Assembly: GCF_900496995.4 (NCBI RefSeq)
Contig: NC_044009.1
Coordinates: 35,673,505-35,737,504 of the forward strand
From: Aquila chrysaetos chrysaetos
Lineage: Eukaryota > Chordata > Aves > Accipitriformes > Accipitridae
Reading direction: 5' to 3'
Length of the DNA stretch: 64,000 nt
Under the pieces are notes generated by a model. That model did not search any database and was not told the origin of the DNA. It worked only from the letters and a program-made list of their open reading frames with translations. Of this stretch, positions 13,201 to 25,200 are shown one piece after another. The first letter of the stretch is position 1. Every line of letters begins with the position of its first letter. Made by a program: the position numbers and the translations under genes.

Positions 13201-16200
13201 CGGGGTGCTGGGAGAACCCGGCCGCCGCGCTGGGGGTGCTGGCCCCCCTCCAGCCCGGCTGCCGGAGCGCCCTCCCCCCTCCCCTTACCGGGGGGAGGCG
13301 GGCGGGCTGCCCGGTGCAGGGCGAGGGCTGCGCCCCCCCCCCGCGTCCCCGCGCTGCCCGCGGGCAGCCCCAGGGCGGAGAGCTGCGGCGGAGGGCCCGA
13401 CCCCCGGCTCCCCCCCCCCGTCCGCCCTCCCGAATCCCCCCGCCGCTCCCCGAACTCACCGCGGGGCGCGGGCCCGGCGGCTGCCGGGCCGGGCCGGGCC
13501 GGGCCGGGCCGCACCGCACCGCCGAGCCGCCGCTGCCGGGGCCGGGGCCGGTGCCGGGGCCGGTGCGGCGGTGCCGTGCGCGCCTCCAGCCCCCAGAGCC
13601 GGCGGCCCGCTGAGCCCTCCCCGCCCCAGCGCCGGCCGGCCCATGGGGCTGGGCCAGCAGAGCGGGGGAGGGCCCGCCGCGGGGCCGGGGGCTGCCGGGC
13701 CCCGGCCCGGCCCCCCGCCGCTGTGCCCTCGGCTGGCCCTGCCCGGCCCCCGCTGCCCCTGGGTGTACGGCCCCGCTGCACCGCGGAGCGGGTGGGGGTT
13801 TTTGGGGTGCTTCCAGCCCCCAGGGCAGCTCTGAGCCGCTGCTCGCTCCCCAGGGACGCTCTCGGGATGGGGAGCGCCTAGGGGCTGCGGCGGGCTGGGC
13901 ATCCCCACGGCCGGCGGGGCGGGGGGCAGGCTGGGTACCCCGCGGCTAGCAGCTTGGTGGGCAGGCTGGGTGTCCCCACAGCGAAGAGCTTGCGGGGCGG
14001 TGGTATCCCCAGGGCTAGGAGGCTGGAGGGCAGGGGTGCCCCCACGGTTCGCGGGTTGGAGGGCAGGCTGGGGTATCCCCATGGCTAGCGGGGCGCAGGG
14101 CAGGTGTGGGGGAGGCCGGACACCGGGCTGTTCGCGGGGTGCCGGGGGATGCTCACAGCCTCACCCCGCTCCCCCCCCCCCCCCCCCCGGCAGGATCCCT
14201 CCGTGCTTGCCGGGAGCACGTCAGCTGCTTTGGTTCAGACAGAGCCTTGTAGGGTAAGGAAGCCGGTTTCTTCCCAGTGACAGCAGCGGCCGGAGCTGGC
14301 AGCCAGCCTGCCGCGGCGCCGGCCCTCCCGCCCTCCCCGCCGGCCTCCCGCCGCCGGCACTCACCGGGCCGCACGCTGAGGATGGCACTGCAGCAGGTCG
14401 CCCCCACCTCGTTGGCCGCGGTGACGGTGTAGAGGCCAGCGTCGGCTACCCGGGCGCTCCTGACCAGCAGGGTATGACGCTCGCCCTCCGCCTTGATGGG
14501 CCGCGTCGTGCTGCTCCGCAGCGGGACCCCGTCCTTCCTCCAGGACACTGCCGGCAGAGGCGAGGGTCACTCGTGGGGCAGGAGAGCCCAAGCTCCCCCG
14601 GGGGTCCGTGCAGGGTCCCGGTGAGGCCAGGCGCTCCCCTGCCCGGCCCGGGGACCCCTTTGCCACGGGGAGCAGCCCCGGGTTCCCACGGCCCCTGAGG
14701 GAAAGAGCGGGGCTGGCCGCTGCCTGATTCCTGGCATCCTCCTGCCCTCCAGTGGAGGCTGGAGAAGGGAATCGATGCCGCTTCGCTTCTGTCCGGCTCT
14801 GGCGCCTGGTACCGGCTCCTGCTGCCCAGCCGCCCCTGCCCACGTCCTGCCTACAGCATGCCCGGAGCCCATCGGCCCTGAGCCGGGCTCTGCTCCCGGG
14901 AAACCACCTGAACTGTCCCAAGGGCAGCCCAGAGCATCACCCGTCCCTGCCCGCGCAGTGCTCAGCGGCCCTTGTCCCGCTCTCCCAACAGCCCAGCCCA
15001 GCACGGGGGAAGGGCAGACACCCTGCCTGCGCCCTGCCCCGGCAGGCAGTGCCCGAGCACTTCACTCCTGCCTGGCAGGAGGCGGGGTGAAAGGGGTGCT
15101 CCCGGGGTGGGCACATCACCTCCCTGAGACACCCAGCTCCGGGCTGCGTGTCCCACTCCGCACAGCTCAGGTGGCCCCAAGGGACGGCTCAGCGAGAGGG
15201 AAGTGGACGTGCAGAGAGCCTCTCCGCCATGCTCGCACCCCCGACCCCCCAGCCCTGCGATCACTCACCTTCTGGCTGGGGGTTGGCTGTGACAATGCAC
15301 TTGAGCAGCACCTCTGCCCCCACGGCCACCGCCATGTCCTGGATGGGGATCTCAAAGATGGGGGCTTCCAGTGGGTCTTCACCCGCTGAGACATAGGAGT
15401 CATCAGAGGACTCTGGACAGGGAGAGACAGACCCCGTGGCTGTCAGCGGGGAGGAACAAGCGGGTCCTGTGCCGCGCCAGCCTGCGTGCAGGCAGAGCAG
15501 GGGCCTTGCAACCCTCTGCCCATCCCTGCCACCAGGTGCCCCACACCCTCGCTGGGGCATTAGCAGGTGCCCGGGCCATGTAGTGGAGGAAAGGGCCACA
15601 TCAGGGGCCACAAGCCACAGTGCCTGCAGTGGGACGAGGCAGGGGACCACAGGGCAGGGAGCGTACAGCCTGCTGTACATCCCCATACACCATAAGGGAT
15701 GAGGCAACAGCAGGGTGTGGAAGGAGGAGGGTTGTACAGCCCACCACAGCCTCCACGCCGAGCTTCCCCCAGCCCCCCATGGGGTGCTGGCTGCTTTGCT
15801 CCACCACAGCAGCACCAGCATCCCAGCTCCCTCCCCTCCCATGGCCCCAGCACATGGGCAAAGGTCCTGGGGCTGCGCCAGGAGCCTCAGGCATCTGAGC
15901 CTGGCACTGCCCCGGCCAGAGCAGAGCCTGGAAGGAGATCCCAGCCCAGGTGCAGTCTGGTCTCACCCCTGCGGGCTGGGATGGGCAGGGACACCTCTCC
16001 CATGGCCAAGCCACTGCAGCATCCCCTGGGGATGCTTCAGCTGCACACCCTGCCTGGAGCAACGAGCATAGTCCAGCTGGGACAAGTTGCAATGGCTGCC
16101 CTGTGCTCCGGGGGGCTGGACCAGCCCAGGGCTGGGTGCCAGAGGTCAGCACCCTGCGTCCTTCCTGTGCCAGGCAGGAGGGACGGAGACGTCAGCAAGT

Positions 16201-19200
16201 GTCATGACTTCAAGGCCCAGCAAACTGGTACTCAGGCTGGTCTGTCCTACGGCACCGGTTGGTGCCAACATCCCCAGCCTCCAGAACCATGTGCCCCTGC
16301 CCCACCTCTGCGCTCTCTGGTACAGCCTGGGATCCCCACCCCTCCCAGGGACAGGCTGGGGGTCCCCCATCCAACTCAGGGGCTGGCCGGGCCAACTCTG
16401 TGCCTGCAGGAAAGCAGAAAGCCATACCCCTACCTAGCTCTGGAGAGGTGGGCCTGGCTCGGCGCCCCTTCCCCTTGCTCCGCGTGCTCCTGCCTTCTTG
16501 AGCCATCCGGCCACTCTCTTTCTTCTCCGACACTTTCGTCTGCCTTCTCTCCACCTCCCTGCCCACACTGTGCTGCCCTGCCGAGCTCCTCTCCAGGCGA
16601 GCCTCCTGCTCCATCCCCGGCTTCGCCCAGGGCAGGAACCGCACCTCCGCAGGTGCCTCCGGCCGCCGGTACAACCCGTGGGGCACGGCCAGCCGGGCGG
16701 CCAGGGCTTCGCTCACCGCCCCGGGGGCACGGGCTCCACCGGCAGGGCCCCCGTCCGGGCACGGGCTGCCTTCGGCGGGACCCGCCTGTGAAAGGGCCAC
16801 CCGACCCTGTGGGGTGGCTTGTGCTAACGGCCACTGCTCCTTCTTCTTCACTTCCCCAGTGCCTTCTTGCTGCAGACCCTTCCTGGCGCCCGCATCCTCC
16901 ACCTCGGTGGGCTGACCGGCCACCACGCCGCCCCACGCCGGGGCTTTCCTCCCACGCTGCCCCCCTGACTCCAGCTCCCCGTCGGGTCCCACCAGCGCCA
17001 CGCTGGAAAGTGCCAGGTGCTGGATGACGTGCGTGCTCTCCGCCGGTGGGAAGGTCTTTGGCGGCAGCGCCTTGCGCCCGCCGGCGCCCTGTGAGGAGGG
17101 GGTGCGGGGGGCACGGGGGGCGGCAGGCTCGCTGGCCGCCGGGGGCGAGGGTGCCGGGGGCAGCCCGGCTTTGCACAGCTCCTGGGAGCGCCGCAGCTGC
17201 TGCTTGGAGACCGTCCGCTTGATGCGGGTCAGCTCCTCCGCAAACTTGTGCTCGATGGCGTAGACGCGGCCGGCAAACTTGCCCCGCTCGTCAAAGGATG
17301 CGGCTTTCTGCCGGAAAGCCAAACGCCGGCATGCCGCCGTGTCACCCGGCTCCCAGCGTCCACCTTCCCGCACGTCCTCCCGCGAGCCGCCCAGCATGCT
17401 GGCACGGCGCGAGCCGGAGCCGGGCTGGTCGAAGGAGCGCGTCTTGCGCAAGGGCAGGCAGGAGTGTGCGGGGAAGGGGCTGTCTGCCTGCTCCAGGCTC
17501 CTCCGCCGCTCCTCGAAGTACTGCAGCCTCTCGAAGATCTTGGAGCCAGCACGCACCAGCTTGGGGGATGCTCGGACAGAGATGCGGCCGGAGGCGTCGC
17601 TCATGGGTGTCTGGGGACGGGACTCTTGCGTGCTGCCCTGCGAGTACCCCGAGGACTTGGGCTTCTTGATCTTCTCCTCGTACTCCTCAGGGACGGTGTC
17701 CTGGTACTCGGCCGGCACCGAGGACTTCTTGCGGGGGGTCACGGGCGTGAAGGAGGGGACGCCAGAGCCACGGGCAACAGGTTGGGATGCGGTGCCGGCG
17801 GGTGGCGGCAGGCACGGGCCGGCACGGGGAGATGGCGAGCGGAGGATGGGTGGCTTGGCGGTCAGTGGCAGGGCAGCGGGGGACCTCGGGGCCTCGGCGC
17901 CAGGCTTCGGAGAGACGGGGCCGCTGTGGGGGTCATCTCTCCGGTAGCCCCCCTGGGGGATGCTGCTGCAAGGGGAGAGACAGAGGAGCGCAGTTCAGAG
18001 CCCACCCTCAGCTCCTGGCTGCATCCCTGCTCCCAGCCCGCACCACGGTGCCCAATGGGGCACGGCAAGGGGGCAGGCGGCCAGGGCAGCCCCGGGACTG
18101 GGGAGCCTCAAGGGGCCCCGGAGAGTGAATCCGGCTGGGTTGGGTGAGAGTCCTGGGCTGCTGTGACACAGGGGTGTCCCCTTGCCCAGGGATACCCGTG
18201 TGGGACAGTGGCATGATGCTGGGATACCCAGCGAGTCCCCTCCCCAGGGCTGCCATGCAGACAGGACCGGGAGCTGGGTGGGTGCCCCAGTTTGCCAGGG
18301 TGTCCTGGTGTGCCGGGGCAGCATGGCACAGGCCAGCTCTTCTGCAAGGCGGAGGGGGTCCCAGATGCTACAAGCCCTCCCCATGCACATGGTGCTGTGG
18401 CTGCATCCCCCCACCCCATTGCCCCCGGGGGGGCTCGGCAATCGCGGTGCAAAAATCATAAGGTGGAGATGAGGTTCTGGTGGAAGAAGCAGCTGTCGAA
18501 CAAAAAAAGGGGCGGGATGGAGGTCGAAGGAAGCAGGCCTGCGAGGATGGAGACCAAAGGCGGTGGGGAGGGAGGGGGGCTCTGAGCGTGTCAGCTGGTG
18601 CTGGGGAGGCAGCATGTCCCTGGTCCCTGCTGCCACCCCTGTGCGGTGCGGACCACGGGTGGCAGAGCCTTGCCAGCGGGTGTCCCAGGCGGCTGCGGAC
18701 CCCCACATCCCCACAGCCTGGGCTGCGCAGAGCCCCCACGGCTGGGCGGGACGGGGGGACACCCATGGCACAGCCTGCGGGTGGGATGCTGCAGCTAGTG
18801 CAGCGGCACAGGGGTTACCCCCAGCCCCAAACTGGCCACAGCAGGAAGGGACCCCACTCCATGTCCCCTGCCTCACACAAAGGCCTGCCCCCCTGGCCCG
18901 GGTTGCTCCCACCTCCTCACCAGGTAACAGGCTGCCTACTGCTCAGAGCCCCCGTTCCTCATCCGGGCATGACGAAGGCAAAGAAAGCCCAGGCGGAGGG
19001 GAGGAGATGGCTGCGGGGGTTGGAAGGAGATGGCCCCAGCGCGATGTCCCCTCCGTGTGCTTCCCCCGGCTACTTACACGTGGAGCGAGAGCGCCCGTCC
19101 TCGGTACAGGCTGAAGGCGCTGCCGTACGGGTCGCTGGCCACCGAAAGGCTATCCTCTGACCCCCAGCTCGTGCCCACCAGATTAGCCCGTGATGCCCGC

Positions 19201-22200
19201 ACCAGCGGCTCCACGCCCAGGTGCCGGACCTCGGCGCCGCGCGGGGCCGGCGCGTTTGCTTGCCTTGGGGTTCCCTGCGGCTGCTGCCAGGCAGCAGGGC
19301 GGAGGTAGGGTCCCCGTGCGGGGAGGCTGGCATCCGTCTCCTTCTCCACCACGGTCTGCTGGCTGCCCGACCAGCTGGAGCGCTCCTCCGCCTGTGACAG
19401 GGCCAGCACCGAGGTTGGCGTCGTGTTCATGGAGGCGTCCACGAGGGTGTCGGACCCACCTGGAAGGAGAGGGGTGAGCCGACACGGGGTGCCTGCGGGG
19501 ATGAGCCCAGCACCCTGCTCGGAGAGGGCTGAGCCACCACGGGGTGTCCCGAGCAGCACCCTGCTGCCCCAAGCCCTCTCCCCTTTGCACGGGCGGATCA
19601 CAGCTCCCCCCGCAGTGGAGACCCCCAAGGCTGGGCCAGCAGAGCCCTTGCGGGGGGGCCATGCCCAGCAGCTGGTGCCGGGGCTCGGTGCCAGCCGGGT
19701 GCCCCCTGCTCACCCGTGGGGGTGCTGAAGGCCGTCTCATCCTGGAGCTCGCTGCGCTGCGTCACCTGGGGGTCGCTGGGCTCATCCTCGCCCGTCTCCG
19801 AGTCTGGGGGGGTGGGGGGGGGAGAGCAGGGGGTGAGGGGACACGGGGACAACAGGCCAGGCTGGTGCTGCCCCTTGCAGACCCACCGGCTCCAGGGGCA
19901 GGAGAGCAGTTCCCGGGCAGCTCCGGGAGGAGGCAGCGCCGGGGCAGGGGGCATGACTGTGACCTGTAGGGACAAGCTGCCAGCAGGGAAAGGCAGAGGT
20001 GGGAAAGTCCAGCAGGGCAAGGGCAGGCAGGGGAGGGCAGGCAAAGCGGGCAGGAGCAGCGTTAGATGATGGGAGGAAGGGAGATGGTGCCGGCAGTGGG
20101 AATGTGGCTGGCAGAGGCGGCGAGGGGATGGGGAGGCAGGGCTGGGGACGGTGGCAGTGATGGGGCAGGGTAGCAGGCTGGGGCACAGGGCCCGCTCTGG
20201 GGATGGGGCTGGCATTGGGCAGAGGTCTTCCTACCGTAGCTTTGTTTCCTGCAGGAGCGGAAAACTTCGCTTCCATAGGGGCAGCAAGAGAGAGAGAGAC
20301 ATCAACACCCGGTTATCTGCCCGGCCTGCAGAGACGCGGGGGGGCAGCGGGGCGGGACCTTGTCCCCAGCATCTCCCCACGCTGCCATGGGGCAGGGACC
20401 TGCCAGGGCAGCACCTGTGTGGGCCATGCCAGCACGGAGAGCCTGGCACCCTGTGCCAGGCTTCAGGTCCAGGGATGGGTCCAGGATTGGGCGTTTGCCC
20501 ATCTCAGGACTCCACAAGGAGCACCCCATGCCCTGCCCAGCCCCATGGCAGGGGCCAAGCACCCACAGAGTGTAGAAACAGGTTTGGCACCCCCAGACTT
20601 CCCTACCACATCTCCACTCCACACCCATGTTCACTGCACGCCACTCCAGCGCTGCACACAGACCCTCCTCACCCACACACTGTCCCACCTGCGCAGTGAA
20701 TGGCACCATCCCCTCCCCATGCCATGGCCACATCCTGCCCGGCAGGACAGCCACCTCCTGTCCCCGGAGCTGCTGGAGCTGCCCCGCAGGATGGCATCAC
20801 CATTGTAGCATCCACACATCCACGTGCTCCGCAGGGCACTGCAGCTCGGGGCTGGACCCCTCAGCCCGTGCCCCAGCTGGGTGCTCCTGGGGGTGCTGGG
20901 GCACACGGACACATGAGTCCATGTGCAAGCACCCTCTCTCTGGCATGTACAAGTGCATCCCCTACTCCATCGCTGGCAAGTGCTGCATGATATGGCCATG
21001 CCCCACAGCACGGCCCCGGTTGATAAAGCAGGGATGCTCAGGGCAGGGCATGAGTGAGAGCCTCCCCACACACAGGATGCAGCCAGGCCAGATCAGTGCC
21101 ACCCTAACGTCCCATCCCCGGAAAGCCGACGCTGCGCAGCCAGAGAGGGCCAGACTTTCCTCCCCGCCGCTGCCCGAGCCCTCGCAAGCTGCTGCAACAG
21201 ACTCCTGCGGCAAGGGACGTGTCCCCTGCCCACCACCGCTCCCCTCCACTGCACTGCCATGGGGCGGTGGGGGGGCCACGCGGCTCCCCTCAACCCCAAG
21301 CCACCCCTCCGCAGCCCGGCACACTGCCAGCTGCCCCGGGCACTGCCACCGCACCAGGGTCCCCAGCCCGGCCACGACAGCTGGCAGCCCCTGAAGAACC
21401 GGAGCTGCAGGGCCAGGAGCAGCCCAGCCTCGCGGGGGACACTGGGAACCCCTGGCTGACCGGGACCCCATTCGGGGCTGGCGAGATGCAGCCCAGCCCT
21501 GCCCAGCCTCTGCTCGCTGCCCTCCCGCGGCACAGCGGTGGGGCTGGACCCCGTCTCCGCGCACTTGGGGCGGCGGGGGGAGCCGGGTCCTGGTAACTCA
21601 ACGCACCATGCGTGAAGCGCCCGAAGCGCCGCGAGTGGCCGGTCTTCTGCAAAGGAAAAGAGAAGAGAGTGTTACCCATGGCATGGCGCTACGCGCCTGC
21701 TCACGCACGCACACTGCTGGCACGGCACACCCGCACGCACACACCCCATCATGGCACATGCAGCCCCGCTCACACCCACAATGGCTCACACGAGCACACT
21801 GGCACGGCACACGTGGTGCCGCTCACACCCTCCCGCTGGCAGGGCACACCCGGCACCGCTCACACGCACACTCACACACACACATCCCCCGGCTGCACAC
21901 CCACGGGGTACCCACAGGCACACACCCCCGCGCACGCAGACAGGGATGGGTGTAGGTGGACACGTGTAGCGCATGCCCAGCCATGCACACACACACTCAC
22001 ACACACCTGTGCACACCCCCCCCCCCCCCCGTGGTGATGGTGCTGTGCACCCCAACCTGTGCCAGGGGGGGTGACACTGTGCCCCCCAGTCCTATGCCAC
22101 TGCCCGTGCCTGGGGAGTGACAGCCCTGGGCAGCCTGGCTGCCCCGGCACCACTGCCTGCAGCCAGCACCGCCTGCAGCAAGTTCTTTGCCCGGGCAGGT

Positions 22201-25200
22201 GCCCAAATGCTCCACAGCCTCTTCGAAGCCACCAACCACGCCAGCGTGGGGATGGGGCCAGCAAAGCGTCTTCCAGGCGCTGGCCGAGACGCCACCATGG
22301 GCACCGGCCCAGCGCGGGGACAGCATCCCCCATCCCCGGCGGAGGCCGTGCCAGCTGCGAGAGAGGCTGCCTGGCACAAGCGGCATGGGACCGGCCCGTC
22401 TGTGCGGGGCTGGAGGCGTGGGGGCTGCACTCGCCCGCGCCGTCTAGGCAGGCAGGAGGGACCCGAGCACCGGCAGAGGCGCGGGGAGCTCCCTGCCAGC
22501 TTGGCTGCCCTCTACGCTGCAGCCCAGGGCCGGGCACCCGCTTGCCAAGGGAGGGACCAGCTGAGAGCGACCCGGCTGCCAGGCCCGGCGTGCACCAATG
22601 CCACCGCTGCCCAGGAAAGCAGAGGGATGGGGTGATCTCCAAGGCAGGCAGGAGCAGGGATGCGGCGTGCAGACAGGCAGGGTTGGGCTGCCAGGACTGA
22701 GCATCCTTCCCAGCCAGTCTGGGTGACAGGGTCTCCCCAGGACACTGACGCCCCATGTGCTATCTCCCCAGTGTGCAGCCCAGGGCTGGACACCCAGCTT
22801 TCTTGAAACCCTTGGCTTTGCCAGCCTGTCCTGCCTCCCCACAGCATCCAAGCAGGGTCACAGACAGCCAGCCCCCAGGGACAGCCAGCCAAGCGTGGCC
22901 AGCAGTTAGCTGCCCTTGGAAGAGCCACTGGATCATTTTGCGTGCCCCAAAGCTGCTGCCACTGCAGCGGTAGCCCCTGCTCATGGGCAACGCCTGGGGG
23001 CTCCCACCAGCCCCCTGCCTGCATGCGGTGCTGGCCGGAGGGCAGTGGCTGCACGAGACACATTTGTATTCAGGCTGAGCCAGGCTTCACCTCCCCTCCT
23101 CGGCTGACTGTGCTGGTTCTGGCTGGCAGCCCGTCTTCCAGGCCAGGGAAAGATAGATGAGTGATTAACTGCACCATCGGCGGATAATTCCCCCATTAAA
23201 AAATGAAAATGCAATTGAGTGCCATTATCGGGTGCTCTTGTGGCTTCCCCAGGGACTGGCGCCATCAGCTCCCCATCAAATATGGTGACTGCACCCAGCG
23301 GGCCTGGGCCGGGCTCCATCGCCCAGAGCTACGGGGTGGCTGAGCCCCCTCCCCTCTGCCTCGCAACAGGTCCCTGCGGGATCGGGGCACCCCACAGCCT
23401 TGACCCCCCTCGGGCGCAGCACCCACCCGCAGCTCATCAGGGAGCAAGTGCTGGGTGATGCAGGGTCACTCCGAACCAGGAGGTGGAAAGGGGGCAGGAG
23501 CAGCTCAGGGCTCGCTGCGGGGCTGGGCTCTGGGCGAAGGGGCCAGCCGGAGAGTTGGGGGTGTGCTCCCTGCCTGGATTTCATTTGCACCCTGGGAAAA
23601 GGGGTAGGGGAGCCCCAGGACCCCGCTCTGTGCCCAGCCAGCCCGGGGCGGGGAGAAAGGCTGGCTGGGATCAGCACCCATGGGGCAGCAGGGTGAGACC
23701 TGGTGCTGCCTCCTTCCCCTGTGCCAGGCACAGATCCTCCCTGCCCAGGCTGGGGTCCTGCCCTGGCCATCCCTAACCACGGCCACGGGGCCAAGGGGAG
23801 TCAGGGGGAAAAAGGGGCTCCTGGGACCATGGAGCACAGCCCTTGCAGCCTGCCACGGCCTGGCACGTGGAGCCCAGCACCACACGGCACTGGTGCCACT
23901 GGTGTGAGACAGGCAGACAGGGAGCAGGGATGGTGTGTGGTGGGGAGGCAGTGGGTGGCTTGCCTGACGCAGAGGGACAGCTGCTGTGGGTGTCCTGATA
24001 CCCCCGGTGCTCGGGCAGCGCTGCAGGACCTTGCCCCACCACGCAGGCAAGCCCCTGGCCTTGCTGCCCCCAAGGGCAGAAGGGGCAGCCGGGCAATGCA
24101 ATCCACCCTGCCCCGGAGGGACCCCCCACCACGCCCGGCTCCCAGCATCCCTGGGGACCTGTGTCCCCCAAAGCATCCCGCACCCCTGGGAAGGGGCGGG
24201 GGGGGTGACAGCCCCTCCCGGGCCCCTGCTGGGCCACCAGACAGGGTGACAGCGGGGAGGCCAGGGGCCCAGCGCCCAGCGGGGTGGGCTTGTGCACCCA
24301 GGGGAGCCGGGGGGTGGGGGCCTTCCTGGAAGGATGCCCCCCATCGTCCCCCCCTCCGCCGAGGCCAAGTGACGTCCTTGTTCCTTGCTCGGCGGCGGAG
24401 CGTGCGGCGGGGCCCGCGGAGGAGCCTTGCCTGTGCCAGGCATGCTCCTGACGCGGAGGGGATGACGCATGCAAAGCCTCGTCTCCAGCTCCGTGACCAC
24501 CGGCAGCGGGGCCGGGGGGAGCCATGAAGCAGCCTCCATTTGCTGCCCCGGCTCCGGAGGGCAGAGAGGGGAGAGGGTGGCGTGGGGGGAAGGCCCCGGC
24601 GGGGGTCCCAGCCCGGCTGCTGGCACAGGCGGTGCTGAGCACCTGCCCTCTGCCCCTCCTGGCCGGGCTGGCGAGGACAGACAGGCAGCTGGCGGCTCTG
24701 CGAGCGGGGCTGGAGCCGGTGACGGGCAAAGCCTTGGGAAGCCCCGGGCGGCAGCGGCAGGGCCGGAGGGACACCCCCATCCCCATCCCCATCCCGATGC
24801 CCTCCGGCTCCCGGCACTGCCCCCTCCTCCCGGCACCCGCCGAAGCCCTTACCTGGAAACGCTTCTTCACCCAGATCTTCTTCATGCTTCTGCAGAGCCC
24901 CGCTGGCCCGGTCACACCGGCTCAGGCCCGGCAGGACGCCAGCCCGCTCCCGGCGGGGTCCCCGCTGTCAGCACGCCGGGGGGGCAAGCGATGCTCCGAG
25001 CATCCTCCACCGCCGGCAGCCGGGGACGGCGGAGGGGAGAGGAAGGGGCTCGCCAGGTTGGGCTCTCGGGAGGGCTGGAGCTGTGAGCATGAAGCATCAC
25101 TGGAGTGCTCCTCCCTCCATCCTTCCCCCGCCTGCCTCCGCCTCCGCCTCCCCGCCAGCCCTGGCACACAGTGACAGCGGCGGGGGACGGGCAGGGCACA

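Noticed and set aside
15699-17027. 442-codon plus-strand open frame
   Set aside because: Antisense to SPEG exon 4, whose minus frame is clearly conserved. The frame is open because of high GC, and its product is compositional.
23505-24836. 443-codon minus-strand open frame in SPEG intron 1
   Set aside because: No family motif, Pro/Gly/Cys-rich composition typical of translated GC-rich intron; overlapping long frames exist in other phases.
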